Below, piece by piece: positions 1-5,782 of a stretch of DNA of 5,782 nucleotides. Position 1 is the first letter of the stretch. Each line of letters begins with the position of its first letter. The notes under the pieces are model-generated. The model was not told where the DNA came from and ran no database searches. It saw only the letters and a program-made list of their open reading frames with translations. The position numbers were made by a program, and so were the translations under genes. Source of the stretch: Chloroflexota bacterium (GTDB lineage: Bacteria; Chloroflexota; Limnocylindria; Limnocylindrales; CSP1-4); NCBI GenBank assembly GCA_017860675.1, contig JAGDMV010000121.1, positions 1 through 5,782 on the forward strand, in the 5' to 3' direction.

Positions 1-966
1 GCCTCGCTGGTCGAGCGCTACCACCTCGGCGTGAGCAGTGCCACCGTGCGCAACATCCTGGCCGATCTCGAGTCGGCCGGGCTCCTCGCGCACCCGCACA
101 CGTCCGCCGGGCGAGTGCCGACCGACGCCGGCTACCGTTTCTACGTCGAGTGGGCGGCCGGGGTTTCCGCGCTGCCCCAGATCGAGCAGCTCATGATCCG
201 GCACCAGTTCGGCCAGGTCGAGTTCGCCACCGACCAGTGGTTCCGGCTGGCGGCCACGACGCTCGCCGCCACCACCCGGGCCGCGGGGCTGGCAACCCCG
301 GCCAAGCCGCGCTCGGCCCGCGCCCGCCGGCTGGAGCTGGTCGCGATCGGTGAACGCATGGCCAGCCTCGTTGTCGTCCTGAACGAAGGCTCGATCAAGC
401 AGGCCCTGATCGCGCTCGACGGGCGCACCGACGACCGGACGCTGGCGGCCGCCGGCCGCAGGCTGAACGAGTCCTGCGCCGGGCTGACCGCGGCCGGCGT
501 CGAGGAGCGGATGCGCTGGTTCTCGGACGCGCCGCTCGACGACCCCATCTTCGCCCTGGTGCGGCGCGTCGGCGAGCGCCTGGCCCGGATCCTGCGCGAC
601 TTCGACGCCGCGGCGGTTGAGCAGCTCTTCAGTGACGGCCTGCTGAACGTCATGGCCGCCCCGGAGTTCGCCCAGTCGGAGAAGCTCCGCGGGGTCTTCG
701 CCGCGCTCGAGGACCGGACCTACCTCGGCGAGCTGTTCGGCACCGTCACCCGCTCGCCCGGCGTCCAGGTCTTCATCGGCCGCGAGAACCGGGCGGCCGA
801 GATGTCCGACGTATCCCTCGTCCTCGCGCCCTACGGCCAGCCCGACCGGGCGATGGGCGTCGTCGGCGTGCTGGGGCCCACCCGCATGCACTACCCACTC
901 GCCATCGGCACGGTCCGCTTCGTGTCCGGCCTGATGAACGAGCTCGTCGATCACCTCTACGCGTGA
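1..966 (+). CDS. hrcA: Heat-inducible transcription repressor HrcA, 5'-truncated by the window edge
   Basis: HrcA is a cytoplasmic dimeric repressor that binds the CIRCE inverted repeat and shuts off groE and dnaK-type heat-shock genes; its folding depends on GroEL, which couples repression to chaperone load. The frame is open from base 1, and 321 residues are visible before the TGA. Visible residues 1-47 are the winged helix-turn-helix: SLVERYHLGVSSATVRN, then DLESAGLLAHPHTSAGR and PTDAGYRFYVE, the most diagnostic block of the family. The C-terminal HrcA domain ends in IGRENRAAEMSDVSLVLAPYG and VLGPTRMHYPLAIGTVRFVS, matching the conserved family close (GPTRMxYP). Family members are about 340 residues, so roughly 20-30 N-terminal residues are missing. 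The GTG at base 31 lies inside the recognition helix and is not the start. The gene lies 19 bp upstream of grpE, consistent with one operon and autoregulation. Confidence 0.96.
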   Translation, partial: ASLVERYHLGVSSATVRNILADLESAGLLAHPHTSAGRVPTDAGYRFYVEWAAGVSALPQIEQLMIRHQFGQVEFATDQWFRLAATTLAATTRAAGLATPAKPRSARARRLELVAIGERMASLVVVLNEGSIKQALIALDGRTDDRTLAAAGRRLNESCAGLTAAGVEERMRWFSDAPLDDPIFALVRRVGERLARILRDFDAAAVEQLFSDGLLNVMAAPEFAQSEKLRGVFAALEDRTYLGELFGTVTRSPGVQVFIGRENRAAEMSDVSLVLAPYGQPDRAMGVVGVLGPTRMHYPLAIGTVRFVSGLMNELVDHLYA

Positions 967-985
967 GGCAGGAGAGCCACCGCCC

Positions 986-1549
986 ATGACCACCCGCAAG
1001 ACCCGCGCCGAGGAGCGCATCGATGCCCTCGACGTATCGCCGACCGCCCTGCTGGCGGAGATCGAGCAGCTCAAGGCAAGCGTGGACCAGGCGAACGCCC
1101 TGGCCGACGAGAACCTCGCCCTGGCCCAGCGCGCCGCGGCCGACTACGCCAACCTCAAGCGCCGGACCGAGGCCGACCGCGAGGCGACGCTGGGACTCGC
1201 CTCCGAGGCGCTGCTGGGCAAGGTGATCGCCCTGGCCGACGACTTCGACCGGGCCGTCGAGGCGCTGCCGTCCGAGCTGCGTGACCAGCCCTGGATCGAC
1301 GGCGTGGTGGCGATCGACCGCAAGCTCCGGCTCCTGCTCGAGAGCGAGGGCGTGAGCCCGATCGAGGCCCTCGGCCGCCCGTTCGATCCCCGCGAGCACG
1401 AGGCGATCGCCCACGCGCCCGGCAGCGGCCGCCCGGAGGGCGAGGTCGTGGCCGAGATTCGGCGCGGCTACCGGCTGCGCGACCGGGTCCTGCGGCCGGC
1501 GCTCGTCGCGGTCAGCGACGGCTCGCCCGCGGCCGCCGACACCAACTGA
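986..1549 (+). CDS. grpE: Nucleotide exchange factor GrpE
   Basis: GrpE is the cytoplasmic dimeric co-chaperone that drives ADP release from DnaK, resetting its substrate-binding cycle, and it acts as a thermosensor in some bacteria. The protein has 187 residues, a normal length. Residues about 20-60 form a long amphipathic helix (ALLAEIEQLK...DENLALAQRA) leading into the conserved ADYANLKRR segment at 52-60, the coiled-coil dimerisation stalk. The C-terminal beta domain that contacts the DnaK nucleotide-binding domain carries both halves of the GrpE signature: FDPREHEAIAH at 133-143 and GYRLRDRVLRPALVAV at 161-176, separated by the expected 17-19 residues. The ATG at 986 is preceded by AGGAG at 970-974 with an 11-nt spacer. 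It sits between hrcA (19 bp) and dnaK (36 bp). Nothing is broken or unusual, apart from a short N-terminal extension compared with the long acidic tails of some homologues. Confidence 0.97.
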   Translation: MTTRKTRAEERIDALDVSPTALLAEIEQLKASVDQANALADENLALAQRAAADYANLKRRTEADREATLGLASEALLGKVIALADDFDRAVEALPSELRDQPWIDGVVAIDRKLRLLLESEGVSPIEALGRPFDPREHEAIAHAPGSGRPEGEVVAEIRRGYRLRDRVLRPALVAVSDGSPAAADTN

Positions 1550-1585
1550 GACACAGACACCGAACCCGCGAAGGAGCACACAGGC

Positions 1586-3514
1586 ATGGGCAAGATCATC
1601 GGCATCGACCTCGGTACGACGAACTCGGTCGTGGCCGTCATGGAGGGCGGCGAGCCCACCGTCATTGCCTCGGCCGAGGGCGGCCGGACGGTGCCGTCGG
1701 TAGTGGCCTTCACCAAGACCGGCGAGCGTCTCGTCGGCCAGCTGGCCAAGCGCCAGGCGGTCACCAACCCGGCCAACACCGTCTACTCGATCAAGCGCTT
1801 CATGGGCCGCCGCTGGGACGACCCGGAGGTGCAGCGCAGCCGCGAGCACGTTCCCTACACGGTCGAGAAGGACCCGCGCAGCGACGGCATCCGGGTGTCG
1901 CTGGCCGACGGCAAGAGCTACACCCCGCCCGAGATCAGCGCGATGATCCTGCAGAAGCTCAAGGCCGACGCCGAGGCCTACCTGGGCGAGAAGGTGACCG
2001 ATGCGGTCATCACCACCCCGGCCTACTTCGACGACACCCAGCGGCAGGCGACCAAGGACGCCGGCCGGATCGCGGGCCTCGACGTCAAGCGGATCATCAA
2101 CGAGCCCACCGCCAGCTCCCTCGCCTACGGCCTGGACAAGAAGAAGGACGAGAAGATCGCCGTCTACGACCTGGGCGGCGGGACGTTCGACATCTCGATC
2201 CTCGAGCTCGGCGACGGCGTCTTCGAGGTGAAGTCGACCAACGGCGACACCCACCTCGGCGGCGACGACTTCGACGACCGGGTCATGGCCTGGATCCTGG
2301 CCGAGTTCAAGAAGGACCAGGGGATCGACCTGCGGGCCGATCCGCAGGCGATGCAGCGTCTCAAGGAGGCGGCCGAGAAGGCCAAGATCGAGCTCTCGTC
2401 CACGACCCAGACCGAGATCAACCTGCCCTACATCACCGCCGACGCGTCCGGTCCGAAGCACCTGGTGATGAACCTGTCGCGGGCCAAGCTCGAGGACCTG
2501 GTCGCCGACCTGATCGGCATGACCAGGGGGCCGGTGGCGGCTGCCCTCCGCGATGCCGGCCTGTCCACCTCGGACATCGACGAGGTGATCCTGGTGGGCG
2601 GGATGACCCGCATGCCGGCCGTCGTCGAGGCGGTCAAGGAGATGTTCGACGGCAAGGAGCCGCACAAGGGCGTCAACCCCGACGAGGTAGTGGCGGTCGG
2701 GGCGGCCATCCAGGCCGGCGTCCTGGCCGGCGAGGTCAAGGACGTCCTCCTCCTCGACGTCACCCCGCTGTCGCTCGGGATCGAGACCCTGGGTGGGGTG
2801 ATGACGCGCCTCATCGATCGGAACACGACGATCCCGACCAGCAAGAGCCAGGTGTTCTCGACGGCGTCGGACAACCAGCCGCAGGTCGAGATCCACGTCC
2901 TCCAGGGCGAGCGCGACTTCGCCACCGACAACAAGACGCTCGGCCGGTTCATCCTCGACGGCATCCCGCCGGCTCCCCGCGGCATCCCCCAGATCGAGGT
3001 GACCTTCGACATCGACGCGAACGGCATCCTCGACGTCAAGGCCAAGGACCGCGCCACCAGCCGCGAGCAGCAGGTCCGCATCACCGCCAGCTCGATGCTC
3101 GACAAGAGCGAGGTCGACCGGATGGTGAAGGAGGCGACCTCGCACGCCGAGGAGGACCGCAAGCGGCGCGAGGAGGTCGAGACTCGCAACCAGGCCGAGG
3201 CGCTCAGCTTCCAGGCCGAGCGCACGCTCAAGGACCTGGGCGACAAGGTCTCGTCCGAGGACAAGGCCGCGGTGGAGGCAAAGGTCGCCGAGGTCCGCAA
3301 CGCGCTCAAGACCGAGCCGATCGACGTGGTCCGGGCCAGGGCGACCGAGCTGGCCGAGATCCTGCAGCGGGTCGGGGCGGCGGCCTACGCGGCGGCCGGC
3401 GCGGCGGCCGGCGGGGAAGCGGGCGGTGACGGCACCGGCTCGGGCGACGGGGAGGCATCCGAGGGTCGCGGCGCCGAGGACGAGACGGTCGAGGGCGAGT
3501 TCAAGGAGGTGTAG
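1586..3514 (+). CDS. dnaK: Molecular chaperone DnaK (Hsp70)
   Basis: DnaK is the ATP-dependent Hsp70 chaperone that binds exposed hydrophobic peptide segments, working with DnaJ and GrpE in the cytoplasm. It has 642 residues. The nucleotide-binding domain (about 1-385) has all three Hsp70 signatures: IDLGTTNS at 7-14, VYDLGGGTFDISIL at 193-206 and VILVGGMTRMPAVVEAV at 334-350. The interdomain linker is VLLLDVTPLSLG at 387-398, the substrate-binding beta domain covers about 390-505, and the helical lid about 505-605. The tail is Ala/Gly-rich and acidic, ending EGEFKEV, close to the EFEEV end of other bacterial DnaKs. Residues about 75-100 (GRRWDDPEVQRS onwards) retain the segment that Firmicutes and Actinobacteria DnaKs lack. 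The ATG at 1586 follows AAGGAG at 1571-1576 with a 9-nt spacer. It is the last gene of hrcA-grpE-dnaK; dnaJ is not adjacent. Confidence 0.98.
   Translation: MGKIIGIDLGTTNSVVAVMEGGEPTVIASAEGGRTVPSVVAFTKTGERLVGQLAKRQAVTNPANTVYSIKRFMGRRWDDPEVQRSREHVPYTVEKDPRSDGIRVSLADGKSYTPPEISAMILQKLKADAEAYLGEKVTDAVITTPAYFDDTQRQATKDAGRIAGLDVKRIINEPTASSLAYGLDKKKDEKIAVYDLGGGTFDISILELGDGVFEVKSTNGDTHLGGDDFDDRVMAWILAEFKKDQGIDLRADPQAMQRLKEAAEKAKIELSSTTQTEINLPYITADASGPKHLVMNLSRAKLEDLVADLIGMTRGPVAAALRDAGLSTSDIDEVILVGGMTRMPAVVEAVKEMFDGKEPHKGVNPDEVVAVGAAIQAGVLAGEVKDVLLLDVTPLSLGIETLGGVMTRLIDRNTTIPTSKSQVFSTASDNQPQVEIHVLQGERDFATDNKTLGRFILDGIPPAPRGIPQIEVTFDIDANGILDVKAKDRATSREQQVRITASSMLDKSEVDRMVKEATSHAEEDRKRREEVETRNQAEALSFQAERTLKDLGDKVSSEDKAAVEAKVAEVRNALKTEPIDVVRARATELAEILQRVGAAAYAAAGAAAGGEAGGDGTGSGDGEASEGRGAEDETVEGEFKEV
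3377..3412 (+). repeat. Three 12-bp in-frame repeats encoding AAA[Y/G] in the DnaK tail
   Basis: The nonamer gcggcggcc occurs at 3377-3385, 3389-3397 and 3401-3409, exactly 12 bp apart and in frame. Together the units encode AAAY-AAAG-AAAG at DnaK residues 598-609, at the end of the lid where the disordered tail begins. DnaK tails vary in length and composition across bacteria. A slippage-prone 12-bp tandem unit is a plausible source of length variation here (inference). Confidence 0.75.
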
Positions 3515-3515
3515 C

Positions 3516-3540
3516 CGGGCGGCGAGGCTCGCCCGTCTCT
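3516..3540 (+). terminator. Candidate terminator hairpin just after dnaK
   Basis: CGGGCG at 3516-3521 is perfectly complementary to CGCCCG at 3530-3535, giving a 6-bp all-GC stem with an 8-nt loop, starting two bases after the dnaK stop. It is followed by TCTCT rather than a run of T, so it is not a textbook intrinsic terminator. High-GC bacteria often use hairpins with weak or absent U-tracts, and the position at the end of the operon fits. A competing fold, GGCGA/TCGCC at 3521-3525 and 3529-3533, is possible. Confidence 0.45.
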
Positions 3541-3583
3541 CCACCTGGTGGCGCTGACGCGGCACTTGTCCACCTGGTGGCGC
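3540..3583 (+). repeat. Two exact 15-bp direct repeats with near-palindromic core
   Basis: The sequence TCCACCTGGTGGCGC occurs at 3540-3554 and again at 3569-3583, start to start 29 bp. Each copy contains CCACC-T-GGTGG, an inverted repeat around one central base. The two copies can therefore also pair with each other: CCACC 3541-3545 with GGTGG 3576-3580, and GGTGG 3547-3551 with CCACC 3570-3574, separated by a T-T mismatch and enclosing an 18-nt loop. It lies between dnaK and the glycosidase gene and codes for nothing recognisable. It could be a tandem operator, part of the transcription end of dnaK, or a copy of an interspersed repeat family; the sequence alone does not decide. Confidence 0.7.
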
Positions 3584-3612
3584 CGCAGCGACACCGGACG
3601 CTGACGCCGCAC
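3552..3612 (+). repeat. 14-bp near-direct repeat overlapping the 15-bp pair
   Basis: CGCTGACGCGGCAC at 3552-3565 recurs as CGCTGACGCCGCAC at 3599-3612 with one mismatch. The CAGCG at 3586-3590 is complementary to the CGCTG in both copies, so alternative 5-bp hairpins are possible, one of them with an 8-nt loop at 3591-3598. In a GC-rich spacer this is only modest evidence for function. Confidence 0.5.
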
Positions 3613-3687
3613 CCGGTCTCTGCCGCCGGCACGAGCGCACGATAGGACGCCCGCCCACCACGGGCGCTGCCGCCTCGCCCGGAGTCC

Positions 3688-3691
3688 GGAG
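3688..3691 (+). promoter_or_regulatory. Ribosome binding site that favours the 3702 start of the glycosidase
   Basis: GGAG at 3688-3691 stands 10 nt before the ATG at 3702 and 19 nt before the second in-frame ATG at 3711. The spacing favours 3702. No ATG, GTG or TTG in this frame lies between the dnaK stop and 3702. A GTG at 3780 with GAGGA at 3771-3775 (4-nt spacer) is a weaker alternative that would give a shorter, more conventional signal peptide. Confidence 0.6.
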
Positions 3692-3701
3692 CTGGGCGAC
3701 A

Positions 3702-5782
3702 ATGCGGCCCATGCCAGCTCTCGCAGCGCCCTCCGCTGCCGGCCGACGCGACCGACGTCGCCCCGGACTCGAGGACCCGGTGGCCCCGCTGCCTCCCGGA
3801 CCGCCCGGGCAGCCCGGCCGCAGGCACGCCGCTGCGAGCGCAGCCGTTCTCCTGGCTGGCCTCGCCCTCCTCGGCGTGCTGGCCGCTCCCGGTCCGCTCG
3901 CCGCCGACGGCCCGGTCGGACCGCCCACTCCGGAGCCGGCCCCGCTGCCCATCCCGGTCAGCGTCACCCTCGTCGGGACCCTCCTGCCCGACGTCTCCAA
4001 CGGGACGTGCGAGGCGTGGGACGCGCGCTGCCCGGCGACCGCACTCGTCCCGCTCGAGAACGGCGTCTGGGCGACGCGGCTGGCCGTGCCCGCCGGGACC
4101 TGGCGCTGGCGGGCCGCGCTCGACGGCGACACCGGCCTGTCCTTCGGGCAGGGCTCGCGCACCGACGGCCCCGACCGCGTCCTCCAGCTCGCCTCGGAGC
4201 GCGAGGTGACCTTCGTCTTCGACGAGGAGACCCGGAGCGTGGCCGACTCGGTCACCGACCCGCTGGCCTTCGCCGTGAGCGCCGGCGACGACACGGCCTT
4301 CGCCTGTCCGCCCGCGACCGTCGTGCCCGCGGTCGAGCCCTGCCTGGCGAACCTGTTGACGGATCCCGACGGCGACGGCGTGGCGACCGTCGCCCGGCGC
4401 GTCCAGCCCGGCACGCACCGGGTTTCGCTGGCCTTTGCCGGGGAAGGGGAGGGCGCGACCGGGCCGGCGCTGGAGCCGCTGGAAATCGAGGCAACCGCCA
4501 CCGATCCGGTCGCGACGGTCGCTTTCGACGGTCCGCCCAGGACCGCGACCGCCTGGGCCGGCGACGGGCAGCCCGGGGCCGACGAGCGGCTGGACCCCTT
4601 TGGCTTCGGCCACGACAGCCGCGACGCGACGTTCCGGGCCCCGGCCGGCGCGGTCCCGGCAGGCTCCGCCGTGCGCCTCCGCTTCAGGGCGTTCGCAGGC
4701 GACGCAACCGCGGTCACGCTGCGCCTCTACGACGCCGTGGCGCGCCGCGAGACCCTGGTCCCGATGACCCTCGAAGCGGCCGGGATCGCCTGCGGTGACC
4801 CTGTCGTCGAGGCTCGCGCTGCCTGCGACTGGTGGGTCGCGATCGTCACTCCGCCCGACCCCACCACGCTCACCTACCGCTTCGTCGTCGAGGACGGCCC
4901 GGTGCGTCGCTACTACGCGGACGACGCGGCGCTCGACGGGGGGCGGGGCGCCGTCAGCCGCACGGCCGTCGACGCCGGCTGGACGGTGACCGTGCACGTG
5001 CCCGGCTTCGAGCCGCTCCCGTGGCTGGCCGGGGCGATCGTCTACCAGGTCTTCCCGGACAGGCTGGCAAACGGCGACACGACCAACGACCTGGCGGAGA
5101 CCGCCTTCGCCGACCCCCCTGACGCCCGCTACGGCTGGCCCCCGGACGCGGCCGATCGGGACGAGTCGCGCGACTGGCTGGCCGACCTGCCGGAGACGCC
5201 GGCGCGCGGGCGCGACTGGTTCGGCGGCGACCTCCCCGGGCTGGAGGGCCAGCTCGACCGTCTGGCCGAGCTGGGGGTGGAGGCGCTCTACCTCAACCCC
5301 GTGTTCTCCGCCGCCTCCAACCACGCCTACGACACCCGCGACTACCGGGCGATCGACCCGCGCTTCGGGACCGAGGCGGACTGGCGATCGCTGGTGGCGG
5401 CGGCATCGGCGATGGGCATCCGGATCGTGCTCGACGGGGTGTTCAACCACGTCTCGGCCGACTCGCCGTGGTTCGACCGCGATGGTCATTTCGGCGGCGA
5501 GCCCGGCGCCTGCGAGTCGGTCGACTCGCCCTACCGCGGCTGGTTCACGTTCATGCCCCAGGCCGGCGGCCCGTGCGCCGGGCCCGACGGCCCGAACACC
5601 ATGGGCTATGAGGCGTGGTCCGGCTATGCCAGCCTGCCCGTGCTGCGCAAGGACACGGCGGGCGTCCGCGACCTCGTCTACGAGGCCGACGATGCGGTCG
5701 CGCGCGAGTGGCTCCGAGCGGGCGCCGCCGGCTGGCGGCTCGACGTGATGATGGATCCGTCGTTCGGCTCCGACTTCTGGCC
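3702..5782 (+). CDS. Secreted amylopullulanase-type GH13 glycosidase, 3'-truncated by the window edge
   Basis: This is probably an extracellular enzyme cleaving alpha-1,4 and/or alpha-1,6 bonds in starch, glycogen or pullulan. There are 693 codons without a stop. Residues 1-42 are an Arg/Pro-rich leader, followed by a hydrophobic signal core at 43-62 and likely cleavage near 67-69. Residues about 85-175 resemble the X25 module of pullulanases (VTLVGTLL, then CEAWDARCPATALV). Residues about 185-275 look like a degenerate second copy (CLANLLTDPDGDGVATV). Residues about 290-435 resemble the Ig-like GH13 N-terminal domain (GFGHDSRDATFRAP). The barrel starts at VYQVFPDRLANGD (447-459), whose following TTND may complete a calcium site. 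WFGGDLPGLEGQL, NPVFSAASNHAYDTRDY, region I DGVFNH (578-583), region V LPVL (645-648) and region II GWRLDV (677-682, nucleophile Asp681) follow. The general acid and transition-state Asp lie beyond the window. Substrate specificity cannot be fixed from this fragment. Confidence 0.9.
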   Translation, partial: MRPMPALAAPSAAGRRDRRRPGLEDPVAPLPPGPPGQPGRRHAAASAAVLLAGLALLGVLAAPGPLAADGPVGPPTPEPAPLPIPVSVTLVGTLLPDVSNGTCEAWDARCPATALVPLENGVWATRLAVPAGTWRWRAALDGDTGLSFGQGSRTDGPDRVLQLASEREVTFVFDEETRSVADSVTDPLAFAVSAGDDTAFACPPATVVPAVEPCLANLLTDPDGDGVATVARRVQPGTHRVSLAFAGEGEGATGPALEPLEIEATATDPVATVAFDGPPRTATAWAGDGQPGADERLDPFGFGHDSRDATFRAPAGAVPAGSAVRLRFRAFAGDATAVTLRLYDAVARRETLVPMTLEAAGIACGDPVVEARAACDWWVAIVTPPDPTTLTYRFVVEDGPVRRYYADDAALDGGRGAVSRTAVDAGWTVTVHVPGFEPLPWLAGAIVYQVFPDRLANGDTTNDLAETAFADPPDARYGWPPDAADRDESRDWLADLPETPARGRDWFGGDLPGLEGQLDRLAELGVEALYLNPVFSAASNHAYDTRDYRAIDPRFGTEADWRSLVAAASAMGIRIVLDGVFNHVSADSPWFDRDGHFGGEPGACESVDSPYRGWFTFMPQAGGPCAGPDGPNTMGYEAWSGYASLPVLRKDTAGVRDLVYEADDAVAREWLRAGAAGWRLDVMMDPSFGSDFW

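Noticed and set aside
31..33. GTG at 31 as the start of hrcA.
   Set aside because: The frame is open to base 1 and the upstream residues (SLVERYHLG) are conserved HrcA sequence. A start at 31 would remove part of the DNA-binding helix.
3503..3511. A perfect Shine-Dalgarno-like AAGGAGGTG at the end of dnaK.
   Set aside because: No ATG, GTG or TTG lies within 5-12 nt downstream; the next GTG is at 3548. The bases simply encode the conserved K-E-V end of DnaK.
3566..3701. A promoter for the glycosidase, for example TTGTCC at 3566 with the GATAGG near 3641.
   Set aside because: The spacing is far too long for a sigma-70-type promoter, and no other convincing -35/-10 pair was found by eye in this GC-rich gap.
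773..4717. A 1314-codon open frame on the minus strand, antisense to the end of hrcA, all of grpE and dnaK, and the start of the glycosidase.
   Set aside because: It is codon-aligned with grpE and dnaK, so its stops would require TTA, CTA or TCA sense codons, which these high-GC genes avoid. The protein is low-complexity and matches no family. Long frames antisense to dnaK are a known database artefact, sometimes labelled NAD-specific glutamate dehydrogenase.
4007..4798. A 263-codon + strand open frame overlapping the glycosidase in another frame.
   Set aside because: It is Arg/Gly/Ala-rich with no recognisable motif and lies inside a well-supported gene. The other short + strand frames at 4435, 4795, 4832 and 5482 were rejected for the same reason.
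3501..5489. A 662-codon open frame on the minus strand opposite the glycosidase.
   Set aside because: It is codon-aligned with the real + strand frame and open for the same codon-bias reason. The + strand frame has a signal peptide, domains and GH13 motifs, whereas this one has only Arg/Gly/Val-rich low-complexity sequence.
1..5782. A CIRCE operator for HrcA.
   Set aside because: No TTAGCACTC-N9-GAGTGCTAA-like inverted repeat was seen in the intergenic gaps. It is expected upstream of hrcA, outside the window. A GAGTGC at 113-118 inside hrcA has no partner.

Overview
This window is very GC-rich (roughly 70% by eye) and bacterial. It holds the 3' end of a class I heat-shock operon in the order hrcA-grpE-dnaK, followed by the 5' two-thirds or so of a large secreted amylopullulanase-type glycosidase gene that runs off the right edge. 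All four genes are on the + strand. No RNA genes, mobile elements or CRISPR arrays were seen.

Left region (1-3514): hrcA lacks only its extreme 5' end. It is followed after 19 bp by grpE and after a further 36 bp by dnaK. Each start has a good Shine-Dalgarno sequence, and no terminator-like structure separates the three genes, so they look co-transcribed. HrcA represses class I heat-shock genes through the CIRCE operator, and GrpE is the nucleotide-exchange factor for the DnaK chaperone. The usual fourth member, dnaJ, is not next to dnaK. The CIRCE operator and main promoter must lie upstream of the window.

Middle (3515-3701): a 187-bp gap. It has a GC-rich hairpin directly after the dnaK stop, then a pair of exact 15-bp repeats with near-palindromic cores, and a separate 14-bp near-repeat. 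This gap probably separates two transcription units.

Right region (3702-5782): an open reading frame with no stop, encoding an exported multidomain GH13 enzyme. It has a signal peptide, an X25-type pullulanase module, a second degenerate X25-like module, an Ig-like GH13 N-terminal domain, and the first part of the catalytic barrel up to the nucleophile. It is cut just after conserved region II. Its only functional link to the chaperone genes seems to be proximity.

Organism: hrcA-grpE-dnaK order, a DnaK carrying the N-terminal-domain segment that Firmicutes and Actinobacteria lack, very high GC, and an X25 plus Ig-like amylopullulanase together suggest a high-GC member of Chloroflexota (for example a Limnocylindria-like lineage). 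This is inference, of moderate to low confidence. The window is mostly ordinary housekeeping sequence. The parts most worth a second look are the dnaK-distal gap and the architecture of the glycosidase.
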